A stretch of 64,000 bases of DNA, taken from Geodermatophilus telluris. Its GTDB lineage: Bacteria; Actinomycetota; Actinomycetes; Mycobacteriales; Geodermatophilaceae. The stretch is taken from NCBI RefSeq assembly GCF_900102745.1, contig NZ_FMZF01000002.1, positions 186,001 through 250,000 of the forward strand. The letters are read 5' to 3'. Each line of letters opens with the position of its first letter. The first letter of the stretch is position 1. The notes beneath the pieces are model-generated. The model was not told the DNA's origin. It saw nothing but the letters and a program-made list of their open reading frames with translations, and did not search any database. Positions 42,741 to 51,353 of this stretch are shown in pieces. The position numbers were made by a program, and so were the translations under genes.

Positions 42741-44183
42741 TCAGTCGGTGCGGCTGCAGTACACGGTGAGCGACGGCCGCTTGCGGAAGAGGAAGGACGA
42801 GGTCGCGGGTGCGGTCTCCCCGTCGTAGGCCAGCGGCTCGGGCCCCGACCACAGCTGCACCCGCACCTCCGGCGCGGCCGCGGTGGCGTAGCCGGAGCTG
42901 CGGTCGCTCACGCCCAGCAGCGCCCCGAGCACCGCCCGGGTGCGGCTGAACGGGACGTCGGCGCGCAGGTACTGGACGTCGAGCAGCCCGTCCTCCAGCC
43001 GCGGCCGCCACGCCGGTGCCAGTCCGCGTGGGGTGTAGCGGCAGTTGCCGACGAACAGGACCCACACCTCGACCGGCCGGCCGTCGACGACCATCGACAC
43101 CGGCGCCCCGCCGCGCAGCACCTGCGCGGCGGACACGGCGGTGGCCAGCCAGCGGCCGAGCCGGCCCTCGAGGGCGTCGCGCCGGCGGACCATCTCGGGG
43201 TAGACGCCGATGCTCGCGGTGTTGAGGAAGGGCACCCCGTTGACCTCGGCGACGTCCACGCAGACCGCCCGGCCCTCCTCGACCGCCGCGGCGGCCTCCT
43301 GCGGCGTCTCGACGCCGAGGTCGCGGGCGAAGTGGTTGAGCGTGCCGGCCGGGACGACGACGAGCGGCAGGCCGTGCTCGAGGGCCACCGCAGCCGCGGC
43401 GGCCATGCTGCCGTCCCCGCCGGCGACCCCGAGCGCCCGGACGCCGCCCGCGCGGGCCGCGTCGGCCAGCAGCTCGCCCACCCCGCGCTCCGGCGAGGCG
43501 GTCAGCACCTCGGCGGCCGGCAGCAGCTCCCGCACCTCCGCCGCCGGGTCGTACCCGTCGGGGCCCGAGCGGGGGTTGACCGCCACGACGAGGCCCGCGC
43601 CGCCGGGCAGCGCCGGCGCCGCCGACGCCGGGCGCACCCGTGCCGGCTCGGTCGGCCGCACCGGCCACCAGCGCCGCCCGGCCAGGGCCACCCCGGTGCC
43701 GATGGCCAGCCCCGAGACGACGTCGCCGGGGTAGTGCACGCCCACGTGCACCCGCGAGTAGCCGACCGCCAGGGCCAGGGGAGCCAGCGCCGCCCCGGCC
43801 AGGGGGCTCTCCAGGGCCACGCCGGTGGCGAAGGCGCCCGCCGAGGACGAGTGCCCGCTGGGGAAGGAGAAGGTGTGGTGCGCCCGCGGCAGCCGGCGGT
43901 GGCTGGCCAGGTTGGCGAGGTCGGGCCGCACCCGCCCGACGAGCCGCTTGAGGACGGCGTTGACCACGGTGCTGGCCACCGCCAGCGAGCCCACTCCGCG
44001 CACCGCGCCGCGCCGCAGCGGCCCCCGGCGCAGGCCCAGGAGCAGGGCGACGCCGAACCAGAGCTTGCCGTGGTCGGCGGTCATCGACAGCCGGCGCAGC
44101 CACCGGTCGGCGGGCGAGTCGGGCAGCGCCCCGATCGCGGCGTGCAGCCGGGCGTCCCAGTACCGGAGCCGCAGGGGGGTCAC
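42741..44183 (-). CDS. PAP2 phosphatase fused to diacylglycerol kinase catalytic domain
   Basis: 480 residues. The N-terminal PAP2 domain (about 1-165) has the three phosphatase motifs: KRLVGRVRP, PSGHSSS and SRVHVGVHYPGD. The C-terminal domain (about 195-480) is a lipid/sphingosine-type kinase with VAVNPRSG and GVAGGDGSMAAAA, then VPAGTLNHFARDLG. The two activities are opposite in sense; the fusion could interconvert polyprenol and its phosphate, or recycle lipid carriers, and such proteins are known in actinobacteria. GTG 44183 is the start. Confidence 0.9.
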   Translation of the reverse strand: MTPLRLRYWDARLHAAIGALPDSPADRWLRRLSMTADHGKLWFGVALLLGLRRGPLRRGAVRGVGSLAVASTVVNAVLKRLVGRVRPDLANLASHRRLPRAHHTFSFPSGHSSSAGAFATGVALESPLAGAALAPLALAVGYSRVHVGVHYPGDVVSGLAIGTGVALAGRRWWPVRPTEPARVRPASAAPALPGGAGLVVAVNPRSGPDGYDPAAEVRELLPAAEVLTASPERGVGELLADAARAGGVRALGVAGGDGSMAAAAAVALEHGLPLVVVPAGTLNHFARDLGVETPQEAAAAVEEGRAVCVDVAEVNGVPFLNTASIGVYPEMVRRRDALEGRLGRWLATAVSAAQVLRGGAPVSMVVDGRPVEVWVLFVGNCRYTPRGLAPAWRPRLEDGLLDVQYLRADVPFSRTRAVLGALLGVSDRSSGYATAAAPEVRVQLWSGPEPLAYDGETAPATSSFLFRKRPSLTVYCSRTD

Positions 44184-44216
44184 CCGCGGGACGTTACGGC
44201 TCCGTCCGGGACGGCG

Positions 44217-44750
44217 TCAGACCTTCCGGCGGGCCCGGTAGGCGGCGACGGTCGACCGGCTGGCGCAGGTGTTCGAGCAGTAGCGCCGGCTGGCGTTGCG
44301 CGAGGTGTCGACGTAGACGTCGTCGCAGTTCTCGGCCGAGCAGACGCCCAGCCGCTGCCACCCGTGCTGGGCCACCACCTGCGACAGGCCCATCGCCACC
44401 GTCGTCGTCAGCTGCTCGAGCGCGGGCGCGTCGGGGCGGGCGTAGTGCAGGTGCAGCTCGCCGTCGTGGTCGGTGGCGTAGGGGTGCGGCCGGGCCAGCG
44501 CGAGCAGCTCGTTGAGCCGGGCGATGACGTCGTCCTGCGTGGTGGCGACGGCGACCGCCCGCACCAGGTCGGCGGTCGCGGCCGCCCGGCGCGCCTCGGC
44601 CGGGGCGAGCTCGAGGGGCGTGTCGACCGTGAACCACTCGTCGTGGGCGCGCAGGAACGCGTCGGCCCAGGTGGGGTCCGCGTCGCGGTCGGTGTTGGCC
44701 AGGTCGATGGCCAGCTCGACCGCGTTCGACCCGTAGGTGTCGTAATCCAT
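44217..44750 (-). CDS. CGNR zinc-finger (ABATE-domain) transcription regulator
   Basis: 177 residues. The N-terminal ABATE-like ligand region opens with DTYGSNAVELAIDLANT; the C-terminal zinc finger has Cys residues in GVCSAENCDDVYVDTSRN and RRYCSNTCASR, where CASR stands in place of the usual CGNR. ATG 44750 has AGGGAG 5 nt upstream. It is divergent from an MFS exporter, and a perfect inverted repeat between them (44784-44801) is its likely operator. A typical local regulator-pump pair. Confidence 0.88.
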   Translation of the reverse strand: MDYDTYGSNAVELAIDLANTDRDADPTWADAFLRAHDEWFTVDTPLELAPAEARRAAATADLVRAVAVATTQDDVIARLNELLALARPHPYATDHDGELHLHYARPDAPALEQLTTTVAMGLSQVVAQHGWQRLGVCSAENCDDVYVDTSRNASRRYCSNTCASRSTVAAYRARRKV

Positions 44751-44783
44751 GTGACTCCCTACCGCCCCTGCTAGTGTGTAGGT

Positions 44784-44801
44784 GGTCAACGCTGTTTGAC
44801 C
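44784..44801. promoter_or_regulatory. Inverted-repeat operator GGTCAA-N6-TTGACC
   Basis: A perfect 6-bp inverted repeat in the 93-base divergent region. TTGACC and its mirror may also act as -35 elements; a TACTGT box follows at 44805-44810 on the plus strand. Confidence 0.55.
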
Positions 44802-44843
44802 GACTACTGTTCCTGATCTGCGAGCGTTGAAGCGGGTTTCGTC

Positions 44844-46049
44844 GTGCGTTCCTACCTGTCGGTCTGGCGGTTGCCGTCCGCCCCCGTCCTGCTGGTCGGC
44901 GGGTTCGCCGGCCGGTTGCCGTCGGCGATGGTCCCGCTGGCGCTGCTGCTCATGGTGCAGCAGCAGACCGGTTCCTACGCCGTCGCCGGGCTCGCCTCGG
45001 CCACCTACGGCCTGGCGATGGCGGCCATGGCCCCGGTGCTGGGGCGGCTGGCCGACCGGCGCACCCCGCGGCCGGTGCTGCTGGCCCAGGCCGCGGCCTA
45101 CCCGCTGCTGCTGGGCCTGCTGGTCGCCGCCGTCCTCGGGGGTGCGCCGACGGTGGCCGTCGTCGGCGCCTCGGCCGCCGCCGGCGCCGGGACGCCGCTG
45201 GTCTCCGGCGCGGTCCGGGCGATGTGGTCGCGGGTCGACCCGCGCGTGCGCGGCACCGCCTACGCCCTCGACGCGACGGCCACCGAGCTGGTCTTCGTGG
45301 CCGGCCCGACGCTCGTCGCCACCCTGGCGGTGCTGGCCGCCCCGGCCTGGGCGCTGGCCGTGGCGGGCGTGCTCGCGGTGGCCGGCGCGACCGGCGTCGC
45401 GACGTCGTCGGCCATGCGCGGGTGGGTGCCGGCGCCGGCGGGGCCGCGGACCAGCCCGTTCGCCACGGTGCTCGCCCCCGGCATGCCGCGGGTGCTGCTC
45501 AGCGGCACGGCGCTGATGCTCGGCTTCGGCGCCCTCGAGGTCGCCGTCCCGGCGTTCGCCGACTCGGCCGGCTCGCCCGGGCTGTCGGGCCTGCTGCTCG
45601 CGCTGTGGTCGCTCGGCTCGGTCGCCGGCGGGCTGTGGTTCGGCGCCCGGGTGGTCAGCGCCTCGCTGCCGCGCCAGTACCGCTGGCTGCTGCTCGGCGT
45701 GACCATCGGGCTGGCCCCGCTCACCGCGGCGTCCAACCCGTGGGTGCTCGGTGCGCTGCTGTTCCTCGGCGGGACGGCGATCGCCCCCACGCTGACCGTG
45801 CAGAACTCCCTGGTCGGCGCGCTCGCCCCGGCGCACGCCACGACCGAGGCCTTCACCTGGCTGTCCACGATCGCCACCGGCGCGTCGGCGCTCGGCGCGG
45901 CCTGCGGTGGCGCGCTGATCGAGGGCCCGTCCGGGGTGACCGGCAGCCTCGTGCTGGCCGTCGCCGGGGCGGCGCTCGCGGTGCTCGTGACGCTGGTGCC
46001 CGGCCGCCGCCCGCTGCCGGCCGCCGCGGCGGAGCGGGTGGCGGTCTGA
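44844..46049 (+). CDS. MFS-family transporter
   Basis: 401 residues, 12 predicted membrane helices. The conserved loop 2-3 motif reads GRLADRRTPRPVL, and the opening LVGGFAGRLPSAMVPLALLLMVQQQTGSYAVAG is common in actinobacterial drug or sugar exporters. The substrate is unknown. GTG 44844 has no good SD. It is divergent from the CGNR regulator, which probably controls it. Confidence 0.9.
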   Translation: MRSYLSVWRLPSAPVLLVGGFAGRLPSAMVPLALLLMVQQQTGSYAVAGLASATYGLAMAAMAPVLGRLADRRTPRPVLLAQAAAYPLLLGLLVAAVLGGAPTVAVVGASAAAGAGTPLVSGAVRAMWSRVDPRVRGTAYALDATATELVFVAGPTLVATLAVLAAPAWALAVAGVLAVAGATGVATSSAMRGWVPAPAGPRTSPFATVLAPGMPRVLLSGTALMLGFGALEVAVPAFADSAGSPGLSGLLLALWSLGSVAGGLWFGARVVSASLPRQYRWLLLGVTIGLAPLTAASNPWVLGALLFLGGTAIAPTLTVQNSLVGALAPAHATTEAFTWLSTIATGASALGAACGGALIEGPSGVTGSLVLAVAGAALAVLVTLVPGRRPLPAAAAERVAV

Positions 46050-46120
46050 CCCACCCTGGGACCCCGCGGGGAGGCGCTGGTAGTCTCTTCCGCGGTGGTT
46101 CCGGGGGGACTCGGACCCCG

Positions 46121-46209
46121 GGAGGCTTCGCCTAGTCCGGTCTATGGCGCCGCACTGCTAATGCGGTTTGGGTTAATCCCCATCCCGGGTTCAAATCCCG
46201 GAGCCTCCG
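46121..46209 (+). tRNA. tRNA-Ser(GCU)
   Basis: 89 bases, a class II tRNA. The acceptor stem GGAGGCT pairs with AGCCTCC; the anticodon stem CCGCA/TGCGG holds the loop CTGCTAA with anticodon GCT at 46157-46159; a long variable arm and the TTCAAAT T-loop follow. The CCA end is not encoded. A TAGTCT box at 46081-46086 is the likely promoter. Confidence 0.95.
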
Positions 46210-46230
46210 CGCACGACAACTGCACAGCAC

Positions 46231-46303
46231 GCACCCGTAGCTCAACGGATAGAGCATCTGACTACGGATCAGAAGGTTAGGGGTTCGAATCCCTTCGGGT
46301 GCA
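46231..46303 (+). tRNA. tRNA-Arg(ACG)
   Basis: 73 bases. The acceptor stem GCACCCG pairs with CGGGTGC, the anticodon stem TCTGA/TCAGA holds the loop CTACGGA with anticodon ACG at 46264-46266 (A34 would be edited to inosine), and GGTTCGAATCC forms the T arm. CCA is not encoded. It lies 21 bases after tRNA-Ser and is probably co-transcribed. Confidence 0.95.
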
Positions 46304-46615
46304 CGTCTGGTTGAGACAGCACCGCGGCCCCGTCCTCCTCCTGGAGGGCGGGGCCGCGGTGTCTCCCGGGTCGGGTGCGGTGCGTGGCCGCACGGGGGTG
46401 TGGATGTGTGGGGCGGGGGGCCGGTCCTGGCGGTCTGGCCGCGTTGGTCGATCCACCGAGCTGTCGGTGGCCACTCGTTCGCCGGCTGCCCCCGCCCACG
46501 ACCACTGTGAGCCGCGTCACAGCGAGAGTCAACCCCGGCCGCCCACCGGGCGTGTCGGCCCTGCGCCCCGACCCCGCCCTCCCGGCCCCGCCCACCCGGC
46601 CCCGCCCACCCGGGC
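46304..46615. other. Region after the tRNAs
   Basis: 312 bases without a gene. It holds the terminator at 46321 and, at its right end, tandem imperfect copies of CCCGGCCCCGCCCA (about 46581-46615) just after the flavoenzyme stop. I see nothing else. Confidence 0.5.
46321..46360 (+). terminator. Terminator of the tRNA pair
   Basis: ACCGCGGCCCCG pairs perfectly with CGGGGCCGCGGT over 12 bp, and the loop can extend the stem (CCTCC/GGAGG). It lies 17 bases after tRNA-Arg. Confidence 0.75.
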
Positions 46616-47932
46616 TCAGCCCACCCGGCGCAGCACCTCCGGGGTGAGCTCGCCCACCGAGGTGTGCCCGGTCAGGCCGAGGGTCAGGTCGAACTCACCG
46701 AGCACGTCGGAGACCACCTGCCGCACCCCGGCCTCCCCGGCCAGCCCGAGCCCCCAGGCGTAGGGCCGGCCCAGGAGCACCGCCCGGGCGCCCAGGGCGA
46801 CCGCGACGAGCACGTCGGCGCCGCTGCGGACGCCGCTGTCGAGCAGCACCGGCGCCCGGTCGCCCACGGCCGCGACCACGTCGGGCAGCGCGTCCAGGGC
46901 GGAGATCGAGCGGTCCACCTGCCGGCCGCCGTGGGTGCTCACCACGACGCCGTCGACGCCCTCGTCCAGCGCCCGGCGGGCGTCGTCGGGGTGCAGGACC
47001 CCCTTGAGCAGGATCGGCAGCCGGGTGCGGGCGCGCAGCCAGGCGAGGTCGGCCCAGGTGATCGAGGGCCGGGAGTAGATCGCCTGGAAGGTCTCGACGG
47101 CGGCCCGCGGCAGCGGCGAGCGCAGGTTCTCCCGCAGGGGGCCGGGCCAGGCGCGGGCCATGCCGACCATCGCCAGCACGGCGGCCAGCGTCGGCCGGGG
47201 CTGGCGGTCCCGCCCGGCGGCCGCCCCCGCCTGCGCGGGGGCGGCGTCCCCGGCCTCGGCGACCCGCCGCTCCACCAGCCGGCGGAACACCGGGTCGGAG
47301 GTGTACTGCGCGATGCCCTTGCCGAGCGCGAAGGGCAGGTGGCCCAGGTCGAGGTCGCGCGGGCGCCAGCCGAGCATCGTGGTGTCGAGGGTGACCACCA
47401 GCGCCTCGCAGCCGGCCGCCTCGGCGCGGGCGACCAGGCTCTCCACCAGCTCGTCGGAGGTGGACCAGTAGAGCTGGGACCACCGCGGCGCGTCGCCCAT
47501 GGCCTGCGCGCACGTCTCCATCGGCACCGACGCCTGGTTGGAGAAGACGAACGGCACGCCCAGCGACGCCGCGGCGCGGGCCACCGCGAGGTCGGCCTCG
47601 CGGTGCACCAGCTCCAGCGCGCCGACCGGGCCGAGCAGCAGCGGCGCGGGGATCCGCCGGCCGAACAGCTCGACCGACGTGTCGCGGGCGCTGACGTCGC
47701 GCAGCACCCGGGGGACGACGGCCCACCGGTCGAAGGCCGCCCGGTTGGCCCGCTGGGTGTGCTCCTCGCCGGCGCCGCCCGCGACGTAGGCGTAGGCCCG
47801 GGCGGTCAGCCGCGCCCGCGCCCGGCGCTGCAGCGGCCGAGCGGTGGTCGGGACGAGCGGTGTGCGCCCGTACACCCCGGCGCGGTAGACCTCGTTCTGG
47901 CGCTGGCGTCCGGTCCCGGCTGCTGAGTCCAC
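46616..47932 (-). CDS. FMN-dependent alpha-hydroxy-acid dehydrogenase (lactate 2-monooxygenase type)
   Basis: 438 residues. The beta-barrel has [28 protein letters not shown] (FMN site), [17 protein letters not shown] with the FMN-binding Lys, [11 protein letters not shown] with the His and Arg of the active site, and [10 protein letters not shown] / [10 protein letters not shown] for the phosphate. It oxidises an L-2-hydroxy acid such as lactate. An Ala-rich insertion at about 215-240 is typical of the monooxygenase subgroup. GTG 47932 has TACGGT 7 nt upstream (leaderless); GTG 47941 is possible. The reading frame stays open far upstream, but only through non-coding sequence and other genes. 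Confidence 0.88.
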   Translation of the reverse strand: MDSAAGTGRQRQNEVYRAGVYGRTPLVPTTARPLQRRARARLTARAYAYVAGGAGEEHTQRANRAAFDRWAVVPRVLRDVSARDTSVELFGRRIPAPLLLGPVGALELVHREADLAVARAAASLGVPFVFSNQASVPMETCAQAMGDAPRWSQLYWSTSDELVESLVARAEAAGCEALVVTLDTTMLGWRPRDLDLGHLPFALGKGIAQYTSDPVFRRLVERRVAEAGDAAPAQAGAAAGRDRQPRPTLAAVLAMVGMARAWPGPLRENLRSPLPRAAVETFQAIYSRPSITWADLAWLRARTRLPILLKGVLHPDDARRALDEGVDGVVVSTHGGRQVDRSISALDALPDVVAAVGDRAPVLLDSGVRSGADVLVAVALGARAVLLGRPYAWGLGLAGEAGVRQVVSDVLGEFDLTLGLTGHTSVGELTPEVLRRVG

Positions 47933-47939
47933 GACCGTC

Positions 47940-47945
47940 ACCGTA
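47940..47945 (-). promoter_or_regulatory. -10 box (TACGGT) for the flavoenzyme gene
   Basis: On the minus strand TACGGT is 7 nt before GTG 47932 without an SD. Confidence 0.4.
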
Positions 47946-48133
47946 GTGACCGCGCTCACGGGTTCCGGACCCGTACCGGCCGGTACGACACGCGCAGGTG
48001 ACGACACGCCGTGCGCCGCGGACGACGCGCCGTGGACTCCTCGTCCGCACGCGGTGACGCACCGCATCATGGGGGCCGCGTCCCGGGCGGAACCACCGCG
48101 CGGGACGCCGCACGACCGCTCGAGGGGGAATCC

Positions 48134-49174
48134 GTGCCGGTCGGGACGACGCTGCGGCGTCCGCCCCGCCCCGTCCTGACGACGGGGCTCCTGCTGCTGT
48201 CCACCGTGGCCGGCGCGCTCGCGCTCGGCGTCGCCACCGCCCTGCCCGCCTCGGCCGCCGACGACCCCTCGCGCCCCGACGCGCTGGTCACCCACGGACC
48301 CAGCTGCCGCACCGGCGGCGTGGTCGTCGAGGTCACCGCCGGGACCGTGGCCTACGCGGTCACCCTCACCACCACCCGCCACCCCGAGGGCGAGGACTCC
48401 GCCGAGGTCCAGCCCGGCGTCACGGTGGTGCTGCGCACCGGTGACGTGGAGTGGGGCGAGACCATCGACACCCGCCTGGAGTACACCGCCCTCGACGGGT
48501 CGGGCCTCACCCACGTCGACGAGCTCGACGGGCACGACTACACCCGGCCCTCCGAGGCCGACTGCGCGGCGATCACCGCGCCCCAGCCGCCGCAGGACGT
48601 CTCCCCGGCGCCCAGCTCCGAGCCGGGGTCCGAGACGGGAGCGGCGCCGGGGTCCGGACCGGGCTCGGCGCCCCCGGCACCCGAGGTGCAGCCACTGCCC
48701 GGCGCGCCCGCCCCCTCGCCGGGCCCCGGTGCCCCGGCCGACGGCCCGGTCGCCGGCGGCCCGGCCGCGGGCGCCGTCTCCGCCTCGGCGCGCCAGGTGC
48801 CCGCGGGCGGCCGGGTGGTGCTCACCGGCACCGGGTTCACGCCGGGCGAGCCGGTCACCGTGCGGGTGGCCGACGGCGAGGTGCTCACCACGGTCGCCGC
48901 CGGGCCGGACGGGACCGTCGAGGTGACCGTCCGGATCCCCGGCGGTGTGTCGGCCGGGCCGGCCACGGTGCAGCTCGCCGGGGCCGACTCGGCGGTGACC
49001 GCGGCCGTGCAGCTGCAGGTGGCCGCCGTCGCCACCCCGGTCGCCCCGGAGCCGCTGCCGGTCCCGCTGGTCGCCGCCGGCCTGGCGCTGGTCGTCGGCG
49101 CGGCCGGGCTGGTGCTGACCGCCGCGCGCCCCCGCCCGGACGCGGCCCCCGCCTGGCCGACCGGGAGCGCCTGA
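48134..49174 (+). CDS. Secreted, C-terminally anchored surface protein
   Basis: 346 residues from GTG 48134 with GAGGGGGAA 3-4 nt upstream. A signal peptide (about 1-36, ending PASAADD), a first domain of about 110 residues with two Cys (in GPSCRTGG and EADCAAI) likely joined by a disulfide, a Pro/Ser/Gly linker, a beta-sandwich with [18 protein letters not shown] (an IPT/bacterial-Ig-like pattern), and a final membrane helix (about 308-330) with a short basic tail. There is no LPXTG motif. Function unknown; the layout is that of a wall-exposed binding protein. Confidence 0.75.
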   Translation: MPVGTTLRRPPRPVLTTGLLLLSTVAGALALGVATALPASAADDPSRPDALVTHGPSCRTGGVVVEVTAGTVAYAVTLTTTRHPEGEDSAEVQPGVTVVLRTGDVEWGETIDTRLEYTALDGSGLTHVDELDGHDYTRPSEADCAAITAPQPPQDVSPAPSSEPGSETGAAPGSGPGSAPPAPEVQPLPGAPAPSPGPGAPADGPVAGGPAAGAVSASARQVPAGGRVVLTGTGFTPGEPVTVRVADGEVLTTVAAGPDGTVEVTVRIPGGVSAGPATVQLAGADSAVTAAVQLQVAAVATPVAPEPLPVPLVAAGLALVVGAAGLVLTAARPRPDAAPAWPTGSA

Positions 49175-49199
49175 GCGCTCCGTCGGCGAGACTGGTCGG

Positions 49200-49727
49200 G
49201 TGGGCCCCGAGGACGTGCTGGCGAGCACCGCCCCGCCCGACGCCGTCCCCGCTCCCGAGGTGCCGGCCGACCCCGCGGCGCTCTCCGGCGTCGCGCCGCG
49301 GTCGGCCGAGACGTGGCTGCGCATCGTGCAGGTGCACGACCGGATCACCCACCGCGTCGACTCCGCGCTGCACCGCGAGCACGACCTGTCGCTCACCGGC
49401 TTCGAGGCGCTGCGCCGGATCGCCGAGGCGCCGGGGGAGCGGGCCACGATGGGCGAGGTCGCCGAGGCCCTGGGCCTGTCGCGGGCCGGGGTGACCAGCA
49501 CCGTGGGCCGGCTGGTCGGGCAGGGGCTGGTCGTGCGCGAGCGGCGTCCCGGCGACCGGCGGCTGCTGCACGCCCGGCTCACCGACGCCGGCCGCGACCG
49601 CGTCCGCGCCGCCGCGGCCACCCACGACGAGCTCGTCGCGCACCTGCTCACCCTGCTCGGGAACGACGCGGCCGTCGTCACCGACGCCCTGGCCCGGGTC
49701 TCCGCGGCCACCCGCATCCGCCGCTGA
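49200..49727 (+). CDS. MarR-family transcription regulator
   Basis: 175 residues. A Pro/Ala-rich N-terminal tail of 30 residues, then a winged helix-turn-helix: [45 protein letters not shown] with the wing [22 protein letters not shown] 49200 is behind GAGACT at 6 nt, a weak leaderless signal. It lies 25 bases after the surface protein gene and before the heptose operon; either may be its target, but no operator is obvious. Confidence 0.88.
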   Translation: MGPEDVLASTAPPDAVPAPEVPADPAALSGVAPRSAETWLRIVQVHDRITHRVDSALHREHDLSLTGFEALRRIAEAPGERATMGEVAEALGLSRAGVTSTVGRLVGQGLVVRERRPGDRRLLHARLTDAGRDRVRAAAATHDELVAHLLTLLGNDAAVVTDALARVSAATRIRR

Positions 49728-49862
49728 GGACGGACCCCTCGCCCCCGCCCGCTCGCTCCGCTCCCGTGCGGGCCCCCGCGCGGGGGCCGTTCCCGTCAGT
49801 CACCCCGGGGAACTTCAAGCCCGTAGTGTTTGCGGGCCACCGTGTCCGGGCAGGGCGCGATC

Positions 49863-51353
49863 ATGCTCGCGGAGTGCACCGTCGTCGTGCCGACCATCGG
49901 TCGGCCGTCGCTCGACGTGCTCCTCGACGCCCTCGCCGCCGCGCCGGGACCCCGACCGGCCGGGCTGGTGGTGGTCGACGACCGCCCCGACGGGCCGCCG
50001 TTGGCGGTCGACCGGCCGGGACTGCCGCCGGTGCGCGTGGTCCGCACCGGGGGCGGCGGGCCGGCGCGCGCCCGCAACCTCGGCTGGCGGGTCGCGCGCA
50101 CCCCGTGGATCGCCTTCCTCGACGACGACGTCGTCCCCGACCCCGACTGGTACCGGCGGCTGGACGACGACCTGGCGGGCCTGCCCGCCGACGTCGCCGG
50201 CAGCCAGGGCCGGGTCCGGGTGCCGCTGCCGGCCGACCGCCGGCCCACCGACTGGGAGCGCGGCACCGCCGGGCTGGCCACCAGCTCGTGGATCACCGCC
50301 GACCTGGCCTACCGCCGCGCCGCGCTGTCCGCCGTCGGCGGGTTCGACGAGCGGTTCCCCCGCGCCTTCCGCGAGGACTCCGACCTCGCGCTCCGCGTCA
50401 TGGACACCGGCGGCCGATTGGTGCGCGGGCAGCGCCGGATCACCCACCCGGTGCGGCCCACCGACCGCTGGGTCAGCGTGCGGGTGCAGGCCGGCAACGC
50501 CGACGACGTGCTCATGCGCCGGCTGCACGGCCCGGACTGGCGCCGGCGCGCCGACGCCGCGCTCGGCCGCCGCCCGCAGCACCTGGCCGTCACCGCCGCG
50601 GGCGCGGCCGCCCTCGGCCTGGCCGTGGCGGGCCGGCCCCGCGCGGCGCTCGCCGCCGCGGCGGCCTGGGCGGCCGGCACCGCGGAGTTCGCGTGGGCCC
50701 GGATCGCACCCGGCCCGCGCGACCGCGCGGAGGTGACCACGATGGCGCTGACCAGTGCCGCGATCCCCCCGCTGGCCACCTGGCACTGGCTGCGCGGCGT
50801 GCTGCGCCACCGCCGGGTGACGCCGTGGCGCGGGCTGCCCGAGCTGGTGCTCTTCGACCGCGACGGCACCCTGGTCCGCGACTACCCCTACAACGGCGAC
50901 CCCGAGCTGGTGCGGCCGGTGCCCGGCGCGCGCGAGGCGGTGGACGCGCTGCGCGCCCGCGGCGTGCGCGTCGGGGTGGTGAGCAACCAGTCGGGCGTGG
51001 CCCGCGGGATCATCACCCGCGACCAGGTCGACGCCTGCATGGCCCGCCTCGAGGAGCTGCTCGGCCCCTTCGACACGGTCCAGGTCTGCCCGCACGGGCC
51101 CGACGACGGCTGCTCCTGCCGCAAGCCCGCCCCCGGCATGGTCAAGACGGCCTGCGCCGAGCTCGGCGTGGACCCGGCGCGCACCGTCGTCATCGGTGAC
51201 ATCGGGGCCGACGTCGAGGCCGCCGCGGCCGCCGGCGCCAGCGGCCTCCTGGTGCCGACGCCGGTGACGCGGAAGGAGGAGGTCGCCGCCGCCCCCCGCG
51301 TCGCGGCCACCCTGACCGCCGCGGTCGACGACGTCCTGGCGGGCCGGTGGTGA
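49863..51353 (+). CDS. GT2 glycosyltransferase fused to GmhB-type heptose bisphosphate phosphatase
   Basis: 496 residues. GT-A domain about 5-260 (TVVVPTIGRPSL, AFLDDDVVPD metal site, FREDSDLALRV). A hydrophobic middle (about 250-300) leads to a HAD phosphatase from about 325: LFDRDGTLV nucleophile, SNQSGVARG, a zinc loop CPHGPDDGCSCRKPAPGM, and IGDIGADVEAA. The second half matches D,D-heptose 1,7-bisphosphate phosphatase, the step between the two HldE reactions. ATG 49863 is preferred as the GT2 fold begins there; GTG 49842 is an alternative. A TAGTGT box at 49824-49829 may start the operon. Confidence 0.88.
   Translation: MLAECTVVVPTIGRPSLDVLLDALAAAPGPRPAGLVVVDDRPDGPPLAVDRPGLPPVRVVRTGGGGPARARNLGWRVARTPWIAFLDDDVVPDPDWYRRLDDDLAGLPADVAGSQGRVRVPLPADRRPTDWERGTAGLATSSWITADLAYRRAALSAVGGFDERFPRAFREDSDLALRVMDTGGRLVRGQRRITHPVRPTDRWVSVRVQAGNADDVLMRRLHGPDWRRRADAALGRRPQHLAVTAAGAAALGLAVAGRPRAALAAAAAWAAGTAEFAWARIAPGPRDRAEVTTMALTSAAIPPLATWHWLRGVLRHRRVTPWRGLPELVLFDRDGTLVRDYPYNGDPELVRPVPGAREAVDALRARGVRVGVVSNQSGVARGIITRDQVDACMARLEELLGPFDTVQVCPHGPDDGCSCRKPAPGMVKTACAELGVDPARTVVIGDIGADVEAAAAAGASGLLVPTPVTRKEEVAAAPRVAATLTAAVDDVLAGRW

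Noticed and set aside
46581-46635. Tandem CCCGGCCCCGCCCA copies as a possible CRISPR or iteron
   Set aside because: Only two to three imperfect direct copies with no spacers and biased composition; no cas or rep genes nearby.
46616-49717. A 1033-codon minus-strand frame suggesting a giant flavoenzyme fusion
   Set aside because: Only the first-translated end beyond about 47941 is extra; it is Ser/Arg-rich and lies across from the surface protein and MarR genes. The flavoenzyme fold is complete from 47932.
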